From: Anaerolineaceae bacterium
Lineage (GTDB): Bacteria; Chloroflexota; Anaerolineae; Anaerolineales; Anaerolineaceae
DNA: 64,000 nt
NCBI GenBank assembly: GCA_017417055.1
Contig: JAFPZX010000174.1
Location: forward strand, 1-64,000
Direction: 5' to 3'
The notes under the pieces: generated by a model
Told to the model about the DNA's origin: nothing
What the model saw: only the letters and a program-made list of their open reading frames with translations
Databases searched by the model: none
Made by a program: the position numbers and the translations under genes
In this document: piece after piece, positions 33,637 through 41,979 of the stretch
Position numbering within the stretch: the stretch's first letter is position 1
Layout of the letters: the number at the start of each line of letters is the position of its first letter

Positions 33637-33690
33637 TAGTGAGAAGTGAGGAGTTAGCAGGTTTCAGGTATCAGGTATCAGGGATTAGGG
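33637..33690. repeat. Degenerate heptanucleotide repeat after S10 gene
   Basis: GTGAGAA, GTGAGGA, GTTAGCA and then TTTCAGG, TATCAGG, TATCAGG, GATTAGG: two unit types back to back, starting at the stop codon of the carboxypeptidase gene. Confidence 0.7.
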
Positions 33691-33814
33691 AAGCACTGAT
33701 TAATTCATCAGAGTCAAAAGTGACCTGTTTTCGTTGACTCAGACTTTGAGTCAACAGAACAGGTTGCATTGACTCTTTTCAAGCAAAATGGCCATTAATC
33801 AGCGTTTCCTTAGA
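33684..33814. mobile_element. MITE-like element with family C core
   Basis: Left end TTAGGGAAGCACTGATTAAT (33685-33704) and right end CCATTAATCAGCGTTTCCTTAG (33792-33813) are inverted repeats of each other. Inside is the family C palindrome GAGTCAAAAGTGACCTGTTTTC / GTTGACTCA-GACTT-TGAGTCAAC / AGAACAGGTTGCATTGACTC. Length is about 130 bp and there is no coding capacity. A transposase acting in trans would be needed. Confidence 0.7.
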
Positions 33815-33846
33815 TAATACATCAAAAACACGCCCTGATGGAGCAT

Positions 33847-33890
33847 AAAAACAGCAGTGAGTGGATATAAAACCACTCACTGTTGTTTTT
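33847..33890 (-). terminator. Terminator overlapping the diguanylate cyclase stop codon
   Basis: AAAAACAGCAGTGAGTGG and CCACTCACTGTTGTTTTT form a near-perfect stem with an ATATAAAA loop. On the minus strand it includes the last codons and stop of the cyclase gene (ending at 33877). It is symmetric, so it could also stop plus-strand transcripts. Confidence 0.85.
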
Positions 33891-35625
33891 CGTTCGCTTC
33901 TTTCCATTCCCGTTTGTTTTTATACATGGCCTTGTCGGCGCGTTTATACACATTTTCGACGGAAATATCTGCGCGGGGATTATAAACCGCAATTCCGACT
34001 GCCAAACTGACCTTTTCCCATGGATGACCGGCTGCCGCATTGTTTTCTTCGATATTTTTCTGGAACGTTTTCATCAGCTCATTCCGGTTTTTATATTCAT
34101 CATTTTCCAGGATCACGACAAATTCATCACCGCCGATGCGGAAAACCGGACTGTGGACAAAGGTTTTGCAGATAAGATTACTGCTCATTTTCAGATAAAC
34201 ATCACCGCGGGTGTGCCCGTATTGATCATTGATCTCCTTGAGCATATTACAGTCAAACATCAAAACAGCGAACTCCTCAAACACCATTTCATCGTTATGG
34301 TCTTTGAGTTTCTCGTCGATCTGCCGGGTATAAATATCGTATGCCGTCTTGTTTTTGACACCGGTAAGCGGATCTTTATAGGCTTTACTGTTCAGGTCAT
34401 CAATGTAGATCTTCAGTTTTTCCACCAGATACCGGAAGGAACTCGTCAGAATACCGACTTCATCTTCTCCTGCTTCCGGCAGCTTTACATCATAATTACC
34501 ATCAGCAATCTGGCGGGATGCTTCTGTAAGCGTCCTCAGAGGTCTGGTGATACGAACCATGACTATGGTGACAACAATAACAAATATCACCAGCAGCAAA
34601 ATCGCTGTGATAAGGATGATTTGGATCAGCTGCTGCCAGCCGGCATAGATCTCGTCCACCGGAGCGGTTACGATCAGACGGAGTCCGTTTTCAAGTGTCT
34701 GCCAGGCAGCCTTCTTCTGGACCCCATTAAATTCATAAGTGATCAGTGTATTGTTACTGCTGGGGTTCCTGTAAAGCTGAGCGGCTTCCGTATTCAAATC
34801 CCTGTTGACCTCACCCAACAGCGTCCCTTTAGGCAGTGTAGGATGATAGATGATTTTTCCAAATTCATCCGTCAGATAAGCATATCCTGTCTGATAGATC
34901 TCCATATCCCGAATCTGGCTGACAAGCGTGTTGTAACTGATATCCATCCCTGCCACGCCGATAAACGTCCCCGCTTTATAAATCGGAGCGATGTAAGTGA
35001 GCAGTTCGAGACCAAGATTGTCATCGGAGTAAGGTGACAGCCAGGAAGGACGTCCCCGTTCCAGCGTCTTATAATACCAACCTACCCGTGTATCTTCATC
35101 AGGACTGAACGCTAAAATGTCAGTCGGAGTGACTTCAACAAAATCTGAATGACCGTCTTTGGAGAACAAAAAGCCGGGTTCAACCCTGGAAAGCTCCGGA
35201 TTGATTCGGTAAAAATAGGTAATTGCGTTATTGGTATTGAAAGAAACACTGCGGAAAACAAGCCTTGCGCTTTGGATATGCCGGTGCAGATAATCATCGA
35301 GGAGCTTCTGCTGGTCAGAAGAATAGTCGCGTTCACCGAGACTGTTCCCGGTACCCGCAGCGCCGATCACACCGCTTTCCACCAGAATGACAGAATCAAT
35401 ATCGTCAGCCAGGTAGTGAGCCATTATGTCCACTGCCTGACGAATCCCATCCATATAATCATTCATTTCGCGGTACTTGCTGTCGCACAGCAGGTTCATA
35501 AGCTGAATAGAACTCTCGTCTGCTGCCCGACGGATGGAGCTGATCGAAATCAGCCCGATTGTACCCACACAAATCAGGATCGCCAGGATCATCAGGATCG
35601 TCATTCTGACACGTAATGAATGCAT
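33877..35625 (-). CDS. Membrane diguanylate cyclase (dCache-HAMP-GGDEF)
   Basis: Makes the second messenger cyclic di-GMP in response to an external signal; 582 residues. A membrane helix at ~8-28 precedes a large extracellular dCache sensor (~40-330; includes GWYYKTLERGRPSWLSPYSDD and GVAGMDISYNTLVSQI). A second helix at ~335-358 leads to a HAMP domain (RITRPLRTLTEASRQIADGNYDV). The GGDEF domain occupies ~415-575, with DPLTGVKNKTAYD, an intact RIGGDEFVVIL signature and the terminal YKRADKAMYKNKR. No EAL domain. It begins 13 bp after the gene for an oligopeptide-binding lipoprotein, so the two are an operon and may sense the same ligand. Confidence 0.95.
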   Translation of the reverse strand: MHSLRVRMTILMILAILICVGTIGLISISSIRRAADESSIQLMNLLCDSKYREMNDYMDGIRQAVDIMAHYLADDIDSVILVESGVIGAAGTGNSLGERDYSSDQQKLLDDYLHRHIQSARLVFRSVSFNTNNAITYFYRINPELSRVEPGFLFSKDGHSDFVEVTPTDILAFSPDEDTRVGWYYKTLERGRPSWLSPYSDDNLGLELLTYIAPIYKAGTFIGVAGMDISYNTLVSQIRDMEIYQTGYAYLTDEFGKIIYHPTLPKGTLLGEVNRDLNTEAAQLYRNPSSNNTLITYEFNGVQKKAAWQTLENGLRLIVTAPVDEIYAGWQQLIQIILITAILLLVIFVIVVTIVMVRITRPLRTLTEASRQIADGNYDVKLPEAGEDEVGILTSSFRYLVEKLKIYIDDLNSKAYKDPLTGVKNKTAYDIYTRQIDEKLKDHNDEMVFEEFAVLMFDCNMLKEINDQYGHTRGDVYLKMSSNLICKTFVHSPVFRIGGDEFVVILENDEYKNRNELMKTFQKNIEENNAAAGHPWEKVSLAVGIAVYNPRADISVENVYKRADKAMYKNKREWKEANEKQQ

Positions 35626-35638
35626 TGGTAATTTTCCC

Positions 35639-37330
35639 TTACAGTGAACTGTCCTTCAGCGATACGTTTTGATAACGGTTATTGGACCAGCCGTTCCACA
35701 ACACACGGAAACCTTCCACCCGTTCACTCACCACAAACAAATGCTCTGCGGAATAAAGCGGAATCCAAGCTGCGTCTTCCTGGATGATCTTTTTTTCTAG
35801 ATCCTGATATTCCGCAATTCTTTTGTCATTGTCCACAATCGCGCGGGCATCCTGAACGCGCTGAATGACATCCATATTCGAATAATTCAATCCTCTGTTT
35901 GCGGTGTTTTCAGGCGTTCCGAAGAAGGTATAAATAAAATTGTCCGGGTCATTAAAATCAGCTGACCAGGTCGACGTGTAACAGGAAAGTTCACCCCGCT
36001 GACGTGCTTCGATATATTCGTCTTCTGTCATCTCAGTGATTTTTGTTCGGATCCCGATTTTGGACCACATGAACGTAACCACATCCACCAATTGATGCAT
36101 CAGTTCGGATGAGTTATAAATCAGGCAAAAATTCACATCAAAACCGTCCGGATATCCGGCTTCTTTCAGCAACTTCAGCGCTTCATCCACATCATACGGA
36201 ATTTCAGGCAAATCGGGATTATGTCCCAGTAAGCCATGTGGGAAAATGCCGTTTTCGACATGGCCGCGTCCGCTGATGATCGCGCGCATAATGGTATTGC
36301 GGTCCAAAGCCAGCTGCATGGCCTTCCGCACACGAACATCGTTCAGCGGTTCGATATTTTCATTGAGCGCGATATAGGTGATCCCAACACGGGTTCCGCT
36401 GTGGATCAGCCCGCGGTAAATATCTCCATTGATAAAGTATTCACTGTCCCCGCCGACATTTTCCAGGTCCAGAATATCCACCTGTCCGTTTTCAAAAAGC
36501 AGCCGCGGAGAAACGGAACCTGAAAGGAAAATCATCCGGAGTCCTTCACACCCGGCTTCTTTTCCCCAAAACGTCGGATTCTTTTTCATGGTTATTTCCG
36601 CCCCGGGCTTCCACTCCTCAAAAACAAAGGGACCGGTCCCGATAATACTCTTGGACATCATCCCGCTCTGTTCCCCGGCAGCAGTTACCGTTTCCTCATC
36701 TAAAATCGAGGCGCCGGGCGTAGACATGCAGGCGAGAAACGGACCGTACGGATAAGCGAGCGTGATTTCTATCGTATTATCATCAACAATACGCAGCCCC
36801 TCGAGTGTTTCTGTTTCCCCATTGCGGAATGCTTCGGCGCCCAGGATACTCATTGCAATATCCTTGTTGCGTCCGGCAGGGTTTGACAGCAGACGCTCCA
36901 GAGTGAATTTTACATCAGAAGCAGTCAGCGGAGAGCCATTGCTGAAAGTGACACCTTGGCGTAAATGGATCATATAAACAAGGCCGTCGTCTGAGATTTC
37001 CCAGGATTCAGCCAAAGCCGGGACGATCACATTGACGCCGTCAATGGTCTCGACTTCAACCAGACGGTCAAAAACGTTCAGCGCAACCGTATAATACCCG
37101 GAAGTACACTGCGGATCCATTGTGTTTGGTTCTTCGCCGATAAAGCGCAGGTAACGGTCATTGATAGCTGTACCGGTTATATTGTTTTCGGTCTCCGGTA
37201 CCGGAATGACACTTAAATCTCTATTCCCGGTACAGGCACACAGCAGTATGCACAATATTATTAGAAAGATCGGACAAAGCATCTGTCCGTGTTTGAAACC
37301 ATTCTGATTGTTTTTCCGGTCTGTTTTCAT
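35639..37330 (-). CDS. Family 5 solute-binding lipoprotein (oligopeptide type)
   Basis: Extracytoplasmic substrate-binding protein of the OppA/DppA class, 563 residues from the ATG at 37328-37330, which has TGGAG 8 bp upstream; a TTG nine codons earlier is less likely. A lipobox (ILLCAC, lipid-bearing cysteine ~33) anchors it outside the membrane. Family features are LRFIGEEPNTMDPQ, the PALAESWEISDDG block, LRQGVTFSNGSPLTASDVKFT, NVRKAMQLALDR-type helix and YPDGFDVNFCL. No ABC permease or ATPase gene is adjacent. Instead the next gene, 13 bp away, is a diguanylate cyclase, suggesting a receptor role. Confidence 0.94.
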   Translation of the reverse strand: MKTDRKNNQNGFKHGQMLCPIFLIILCILLCACTGNRDLSVIPVPETENNITGTAINDRYLRFIGEEPNTMDPQCTSGYYTVALNVFDRLVEVETIDGVNVIVPALAESWEISDDGLVYMIHLRQGVTFSNGSPLTASDVKFTLERLLSNPAGRNKDIAMSILGAEAFRNGETETLEGLRIVDDNTIEITLAYPYGPFLACMSTPGASILDEETVTAAGEQSGMMSKSIIGTGPFVFEEWKPGAEITMKKNPTFWGKEAGCEGLRMIFLSGSVSPRLLFENGQVDILDLENVGGDSEYFINGDIYRGLIHSGTRVGITYIALNENIEPLNDVRVRKAMQLALDRNTIMRAIISGRGHVENGIFPHGLLGHNPDLPEIPYDVDEALKLLKEAGYPDGFDVNFCLIYNSSELMHQLVDVVTFMWSKIGIRTKITEMTEDEYIEARQRGELSCYTSTWSADFNDPDNFIYTFFGTPENTANRGLNYSNMDVIQRVQDARAIVDNDKRIAEYQDLEKKIIQEDAAWIPLYSAEHLFVVSERVEGFRVLWNGWSNNRYQNVSLKDSSL

Positions 37331-37535
37331 ATTTGCCACTCCATTCGTGATACCCAACTTCCCCTTTCACGAACACTGCTTTCTGACCGTGAGTCCCGGA
37401 ATAAAGGGACTGCCAATTCAGCCTGTATGCTGTTTTGAAAAGAGCCATTCTAAGTTTACCACAATGATAAACACCCGTCAAATAAAAAAACAGCTCCCCG
37501 GAAAAATTAAATGATAATCATATACAGGATCATTA

Positions 37536-37598
37536 ATCAAAGCAACCTGTTCTGTTGACTCAACTTCTGGTCAACGGAAACAGGCCACTTTGACTCAT
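37536..37598. repeat. Family C palindrome
   Basis: AATCAAAGCAACCTGTTCTG then TTGACTCAACTTCTGGTCAA then CGGAAACAGGCCACTTTGAC: a long imperfect hairpin. The rest of the 37331-37665 gap holds the upstream region of the lipoprotein gene, where I see no clear promoter, and heptamer repeats. Confidence 0.65.
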
Positions 37599-37599
37599 T

Positions 37600-37675
37600 T
37601 CAAATAGAAATTTCAGATTTCAGATTTCTTATTTTTGATTTCTGATTTCCGATTTTGAAAAGCCTTCAGGCTTTC
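37600..37675. repeat. Heptanucleotide repeat and short hairpin at trpB end
   Basis: Units CAGATTT, CAGATTT, CTTATTT, TTGATTT, CTGATTT, CCGATTT (about 37615-37656) directly abut the hairpin GAAAAGCC-TTC-AGGCTTTC, which spans the trpB stop codon. On the minus strand the hairpin is followed by TTTTC, so it may act as a weak terminator. Confidence 0.65.
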
Positions 37676-39027
37676 GGGAAGTACTTCTGCAGTTCTTCGT
37701 CTGTCGGGATGTAATCTTCCATCTGGCCGTTGTGGAACTTTTCATAAGCCACAAGATCGAAGTAACCGGTGCCGGTAAGTCCAAAGAGGATCGTCTTTTC
37801 CTCGCCGGTTTCCTTGCATTTCAGTGCTTCGTCGATGGCCCCCTTGATGGCATGGGAGCTTTCCGGAGCGGGCAGGATGCCTTCCACCCGGGCGAACTGT
37901 TCGGCAGCTTCGAATACCTCAGTCTGTTTGTAGGAACGGGCTTCCATATACCCATCATGATAAAGCTGCGAAAGGATTGGGCTCATACCGTGATAGCGCA
38001 GACCGCCGGCATGGTTCGGGGCAGGGATAAAGTCGCAGCCCAGCGTGTACATCTTCGCCATCGGGCAGACTTTCCCGGTGTCCGCGAAGTCATAGGCATA
38101 AACGCCGCGGGTGAAGCTTGGGCAGGAAGCCGGTTCTACAGCGATGATGCGGTAATCCTGTTCTCCGCGCAGTTTTTCACCCATGAACGGGGCAATCAAA
38201 CCGCCGAGGTTGGAGCCGCCGCCGGCACAGCCGATGATGATGTCTGGTTTTTCACCGATCTTATCAAAGGCTGCCTTACTTTCCAGCCCGATCACGGATT
38301 GATGCAGAAGGACCTGGTTCAGTACGGAACCGAGAACGTAACGGTAACCGGGATTGGAAACGGCCACTTCCACGGCTTCGGAGATGGCACATCCGAGTGA
38401 TCCGTTGGTGCCCGGATGCTCTTCCAGGATCTTGCGTCCGATGTTGGTCTCTGTAGAAGGAGACGGGGTGACGGAAGCGCCATAGGTGCGCATTACTTCC
38501 CGGCGGAAGGGTTTCTGTTCATAAGAGACCTTGACCATAAAGACCTTGCAGTCCAATTCAAAGTAAGAACAGGCCATGGAAAGCGCGGTACCCCACTGAC
38601 CGGCACCGGTTTCTGTGGTGACGCCCTTCAGCCCCTGCTTTTTGGCATAATAGGCCTGGGCAATGGCGGAATTCAGCTTATGGGAGCCGGAGGTGTTGTT
38701 GCCCTCAAATTTGTAGTAGATCTTCGCGGGGGTCTGCAGCTTCTTTTCCAGACAATAAGCACGGACCAGCGGAGACGGGCGGTACATCTTGTAGAAGTCA
38801 TAGATCTCCTGCGGGATCGGGAAGAATTTGGTCTCGTTGTCCAATTCCTGCTGAACCAGTTCTTCACAGAAGACCGGAGTAAGTTCTTCGGCTTTCAGCG
38901 GTTCTTTGGTCCCGGGGTTGATGAGCGGTGCGGGTTTGTTGATCATATCCGCACGCAGGTTGTACCACGCGGTCGGCATCTCGTTTTCATCGAGGTATGT
39001 TTTGTAGGGAATGTTATTGGTTGCCAT
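37666..39027 (-). CDS. trpB: Tryptophan synthase beta chain, type 2
   Basis: PLP enzyme joining indole and serine to give tryptophan; 453 residues, the length of TrpB2 (TrpB-like) proteins rather than the ~400 of TrpB1. Hallmarks are RPSPLVRAYCLEKKL, the PLP lysine Lys117 in NNTSGSHKLNSA, TETGAGQWGTALSMA, the phosphate-binding GCAGGGSNLGG and a C-terminal FGLTGTGYFDL. TrpB2 enzymes usually work without TrpA, either salvaging indole or using free O-phosphoserine/serine. No other trp gene is nearby. A T-box leader with an apparent Trp specifier precedes it (39222-39510), so expression should rise when charged tRNA-Trp is scarce. Confidence 0.96.
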   Translation of the reverse strand: MATNNIPYKTYLDENEMPTAWYNLRADMINKPAPLINPGTKEPLKAEELTPVFCEELVQQELDNETKFFPIPQEIYDFYKMYRPSPLVRAYCLEKKLQTPAKIYYKFEGNNTSGSHKLNSAIAQAYYAKKQGLKGVTTETGAGQWGTALSMACSYFELDCKVFMVKVSYEQKPFRREVMRTYGASVTPSPSTETNIGRKILEEHPGTNGSLGCAISEAVEVAVSNPGYRYVLGSVLNQVLLHQSVIGLESKAAFDKIGEKPDIIIGCAGGGSNLGGLIAPFMGEKLRGEQDYRIIAVEPASCPSFTRGVYAYDFADTGKVCPMAKMYTLGCDFIPAPNHAGGLRYHGMSPILSQLYHDGYMEARSYKQTEVFEAAEQFARVEGILPAPESSHAIKGAIDEALKCKETGEEKTILFGLTGTGYFDLVAYEKFHNGQMEDYIPTDEELQKYFPKA

Positions 39028-39049
39028 AAGGTTTTCTCCTTGTATTTTT

Positions 39050-39085
39050 TATAGGTGTCAGGTATCAGGTGTCGGGTTTCAGTTT
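39050..39085. repeat. Degenerate heptanucleotide repeat in trpB leader
   Basis: GGTGTCA, GGTATCA, GGTGTCG, GGTTTCA: four seven-base units between the T-box terminator and the trpB start, thus in the untranslated leader. Confidence 0.65.
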
Positions 39086-39221
39086 TGTTTTTATCCTCCC
39101 TGAACCTGTTGAAAAATCGATATTCAAACAGGACATACGTCCGGGAAACTGCATGGGATAAGAAATAAAAACTTCTTCGGCGCTCAGCGCCAGCTCATCG
39201 CAAAATACAGCATAAAAACTC

Positions 39222-39264
39222 CAAAAATAAAAATCCCGGCAATCATATGATATTGATTGCCGGG
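39222..39264 (-). terminator. T-box-controlled terminator
   Basis: Minus strand CCCGGCAATCA-ATATCATA-TGATTGCCGGG followed by ATTTTTATTTTT: an 11-bp perfect stem with U-tract. It lies 15 bp after the T-box sequence and competes with the antiterminator. Confidence 0.93.
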
Positions 39265-39510
39265 ACAGATTTCATAAAACCTGCGGTGCCACCCCGCTTG
39301 GCGCTTTCGCGCCCACTCTTGCATACCAACATATGCCGCCCTTTGTTCACGGAGAGTCCGCGCTCCGTCTTCCATACTTGAAAAGTACAACTTTCGTTCC
39401 GGTCGCCCTCAGAAGCCCATTCAGTAAATCCATTGTCCCCCGCACTCTCACCAACGGCGGTTCTCTGTAACGATAAGCGGGAATACCTACTTACACTTCA
39501 TCAACGGTTT
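39222..39510 (-). promoter_or_regulatory. T-box riboswitch upstream of trpB
   Basis: Read on the minus strand, the leader shows the T-box order: a stem I start with AGTAGG, the AGAGAACCG and GTTGGTGAGAG distal-loop region, a specifier region TTTACTGAATGGGCTTCTGAGG, then the conserved T-box GGGGTGGCACCGC (39283-39295) that pairs with the tRNA acceptor end, followed by a terminator. The triplet TGG at 39417-39419 sits where the specifier codon is expected, matching tryptophan and the trpB gene downstream. Uncharged tRNA-Trp should stabilise the antiterminator and allow trpB expression. The only open frame across the region overlaps these RNA motifs and is not taken as a gene. Confidence 0.93.
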
Positions 39511-39520
39511 GGACATTTCT

Positions 39521-39549
39521 TTTATATTACCGTTGTTTTTATTTGTCAA
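39521..39549 (-). promoter_or_regulatory. Promoter of the trpB T-box transcript
   Basis: Perfect TTGACA (39544-39549) and TATAAA (39521-39526) with 17 bp between, placed just upstream of the T-box stem I. Confidence 0.85.
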
Positions 39550-39600
39550 CAGATTCGTCAAAAATTTGTATAAATGACTTCTGTCGTTATTCATTGGTTT

Positions 39601-39698
39601 CTTAGGGAAACGCTGATCAATTCCCTTGAAGCCGGGAGGACAGTCCTGCGCTTTGCGCAAAACCGTTCCCAAACACAATTAATCAGTACTTCCTTAAA
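39601..39698. mobile_element. MITE-like element with family D core
   Basis: About 98 bp. Left end CTTAGGGAAACGCTGATCAATT and right end AATTAATCAGTACTTCCTTAAAG are inverted repeats. Between them is GGAGGACAGTCCTGCGC-TTT-GCGCAAAACCGTTCCC, the family D hairpin. The right end overlaps the last residues and stop codon of the glycosyltransferase gene at 39683, showing that the repeat defines that protein's C-terminus. Confidence 0.75.
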
Positions 39699-40468
39699 GA
39701 TTTTCTTCTGCGCCAGCGGATCAAGGGTCCCAGCAGCTTGCGCAGACAGTACTTGGCATAAATTACAGAAAATTGAGAACCGCCATTGCGTTTGTGGATC
39801 CGCAGCATGTCCGGCCAGCAGCGGTCATCTTCCGCGATGGTCTTGGCATCCGCATGGAGCCGGAACGCCGCCCAGGGGCCCGTCTCCGGCAGATACTTCA
39901 CTTCAGAGACCTTCGCTAACCGCAGCCAAAGATCATAGTCCATCGCGAAATAAATCGTATCGTCCAGCGGACCAACCTGACGCCACAAATCTCCCCGCCA
40001 GAAAGAAGCCTGCTGAGGGATATGCACATACCCCTGTGTAAGCTTTTGATAATCGGTCTGTTTTGCGTTGAAACGTCCTATAACCTTCCCCTGCGCGTCG
40101 ATAAAATTGCAGTTTCCGTAAACCAGACCGCAGTTCTCGTTTTCTTTAAGGTAAGCCACAGCCTCCCGAACCGCGTGCGGGTATAAGATATCATCAGAAT
40201 TCAGCCAGGCCAGGATCTCGCCATGCGCACGGGAAAAACCCTTGTTGATGGCATCCGTTTGTCCTTTATCCTTCGCAGACTCCCAATAGGCCAGCCGGTC
40301 CGCATACCGCTGAATGATCTCCACGCTGCCATCCGTTGAGCCGCCATCCATGAGAATATACTCAATGTTCGGATAATCCTGCCCGAGCACTGACTGAATA
40401 GTCGCTTCCAGAAATGGAGCCTGATTATAGGAAGGAGTGACAACAGTCACCAGCGGCTGATCATGCAT
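39683..40468 (-). CDS. Family 2 glycosyltransferase
   Basis: GT-A type glycosyltransferase of 261 residues from the ATG at 40466-40468; a GTG four codons upstream is possible and overlaps the previous gene. It carries VTVVTPSYNQAPFLEATIQS, MDGGSTDGSVEII, and the metal-binding region AWLNSDDILYP (DxD-like). KDKGQTDAINKGF is typical of this surface-polysaccharide GT2 group. The C-terminal RKSLRKY and stop lie inside a MITE-like repeat, so the original 3' end may have been replaced. It follows the GT39-like gene with coding ends touching. Confidence 0.93.
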   Translation of the reverse strand: MHDQPLVTVVTPSYNQAPFLEATIQSVLGQDYPNIEYILMDGGSTDGSVEIIQRYADRLAYWESAKDKGQTDAINKGFSRAHGEILAWLNSDDILYPHAVREAVAYLKENENCGLVYGNCNFIDAQGKVIGRFNAKQTDYQKLTQGYVHIPQQASFWRGDLWRQVGPLDDTIYFAMDYDLWLRLAKVSEVKYLPETGPWAAFRLHADAKTIAEDDRCWPDMLRIHKRNGGSQFSVIYAKYCLRKLLGPLIRWRRRKSLRKY

Positions 40469-40472
40469 ATAA

Positions 40473-40503
40473 TTCCTCACTCCTCACTTCTCACTCCTAA
40501 CTC
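40473..40503. repeat. Degenerate heptanucleotide repeat between two glycosyltransferase genes
   Basis: CCTCACT, CCTCACT, TCTCACT, CCTAACT. On the minus strand it encodes the VRSEE end of the membrane glycosyltransferase and, with its GAGGAGTGAGGAA, may provide the ribosome site of the next gene. Confidence 0.65.
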
Positions 40504-41979
40504 AAATATGATGTAATCCGCTTCCTGACGGTAGACCTCAGCGGTATCGGCTAAATACCGCTGTAAACGCGGCTGCTCGTAGAATTTGTTAAGGTTCGTC
40601 ACAACCAGCCACTTGTAATTCCAAAATGTTGTGTTAAGCTTTATCAACGCATCAAGATCGTCCAGCGCTTCAACCGAGGTATCCCAAATCCCCGGATTAC
40701 GCAGCCCCCAATAGGTCATCCCGCCGCCGTAATCATCCATGATCCCGATCGTACTGATGCGGTCCTCGTATGGTTCCAATTCGTCGATCCATTCTCTCCA
40801 GCGTCCCGGCCAGGCACGGTAATCGTGACGATGCAGCTCCATCACGCTCTCCGCAGCCCACCATCCGCATAAAACGACAGAACAGAGAACCGCTGCGGCA
40901 GGGATGAACCGGCTTTGCTTCCGTGCAGCCTTCATGATCGCCCGGGCAGCACACTTCACCAAAGATCCCAAGCCAATACCAACAAAGGGGAATATCAGCA
41001 GCTGATAGTAGTTATGCGTCCCGATATGATGCGGCAGGCTTAATCCGTAAAGAATATATCCGGCAAAATAAGCCAGCCAGGACACGCGGGACGCCCGCTC
41101 CTGGATCATTAATACGCCGAAAAACGCACAGAAGAACAGCGGAACGGTAAACACCTGATCGATCATGCGGAACCAGCGGATGTAAAATGCTCTCTGTACC
41201 AGTTCGGAAAGGAAAAACCGTCCCTGATATTGCTGAACAAGGAAGCCTTTGACAAAGTACCCCCAGTAATTATAAACGAGCATCGGTGCCAGCGCAAGAA
41301 GTGCCGCAAACCAGACACGCCAGTTTTTCAGCGTTTTCTTTAAGGTTGAGGATGAGATCAATGCCGCGGCAATAGTCAAACCCAGCGGAAAAGCGGCAAC
41401 CTGCTTGATTAGAATACACAATCCGGCACAGAATCCGACAGCAAGCGCCCTTCCAAATGAATTTGGTTCCGCCGCCCAGCGCCGCAGGAGGAACATAGTC
41501 CAGTTCAGCAGGCAGACCATGATGATATCCGGCTGGAACGATCTGGACGCATAGACAGCGTAGGGGAAAAACAGGTACCAGCACACAGCTCCGAACATTC
41601 CCACCGTCCCGAACAGTTCATCCGCAAGCAGCGCAAGTCCGATTCCGCCAATCAGCCAGAAGAGAATGGATGTCATCCGCGGGATGCGTAAATCGACTGT
41701 TCCAAACATATGGTACAGCCCGGCAGTTAGTTTTTCAAAAAGCGGCGGTTCGATCCATGCTTCCAACATTCCTAATATTTTGGCATCGCGGTTAAATTCC
41801 GGCGTTTCTTCTTCAAGATATCCGCCATCCATCAGGTAAAACCCGCGGGCCATCAGTGCGGAATGCATCTGCCGAGCTGGATGGAAATCCAGCGGAGGAT
41901 CGTCAAAGTCCACCATTCTGAGTCCAAATCCGGTAAATAATATGACCAGAAATATTATAATCTTAAAGCTTTTTTTCAT
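40477..41979 (-). CDS. GT39/ArnT-like membrane glycosyltransferase
   Basis: A 500-residue polytopic membrane enzyme with about ten to twelve hydrophobic segments. After the first helix comes the extracytoplasmic acidic motif DFDDPPLDFHPARQMHS, corresponding to the DD/DE catalytic loop of GT-C (ArnT/Pmt) enzymes that use polyprenyl-phosphate sugars; a second loop has ETPEFNRDAK. Helix-rich middle sections include VGFCAGLCILIKQVAAFPL and ICGLSLPHHIGTHNYYQL-like loops. The C-terminal ~110 residues are soluble. It probably transfers a lipid-linked sugar outside the membrane to a protein or glycan. Its VRSEE C-terminus is encoded by a heptamer repeat. Confidence 0.88.
   Translation of the reverse strand: MKKSFKIIIFLVILFTGFGLRMVDFDDPPLDFHPARQMHSALMARGFYLMDGGYLEEETPEFNRDAKILGMLEAWIEPPLFEKLTAGLYHMFGTVDLRIPRMTSILFWLIGGIGLALLADELFGTVGMFGAVCWYLFFPYAVYASRSFQPDIIMVCLLNWTMFLLRRWAAEPNSFGRALAVGFCAGLCILIKQVAAFPLGLTIAAALISSSTLKKTLKNWRVWFAALLALAPMLVYNYWGYFVKGFLVQQYQGRFFLSELVQRAFYIRWFRMIDQVFTVPLFFCAFFGVLMIQERASRVSWLAYFAGYILYGLSLPHHIGTHNYYQLLIFPFVGIGLGSLVKCAARAIMKAARKQSRFIPAAAVLCSVVLCGWWAAESVMELHRHDYRAWPGRWREWIDELEPYEDRISTIGIMDDYGGGMTYWGLRNPGIWDTSVEALDDLDALIKLNTTFWNYKWLVVTNLNKFYEQPRLQRYLADTAEVYRQEADYIIFELGVRSEE

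Noticed and set aside
39184-39390. Open frame of 68 codons across the T-box region
   Set aside because: It overlaps the T-box motif and terminator, has no ribosome site, and its sequence is explained by conserved RNA elements.
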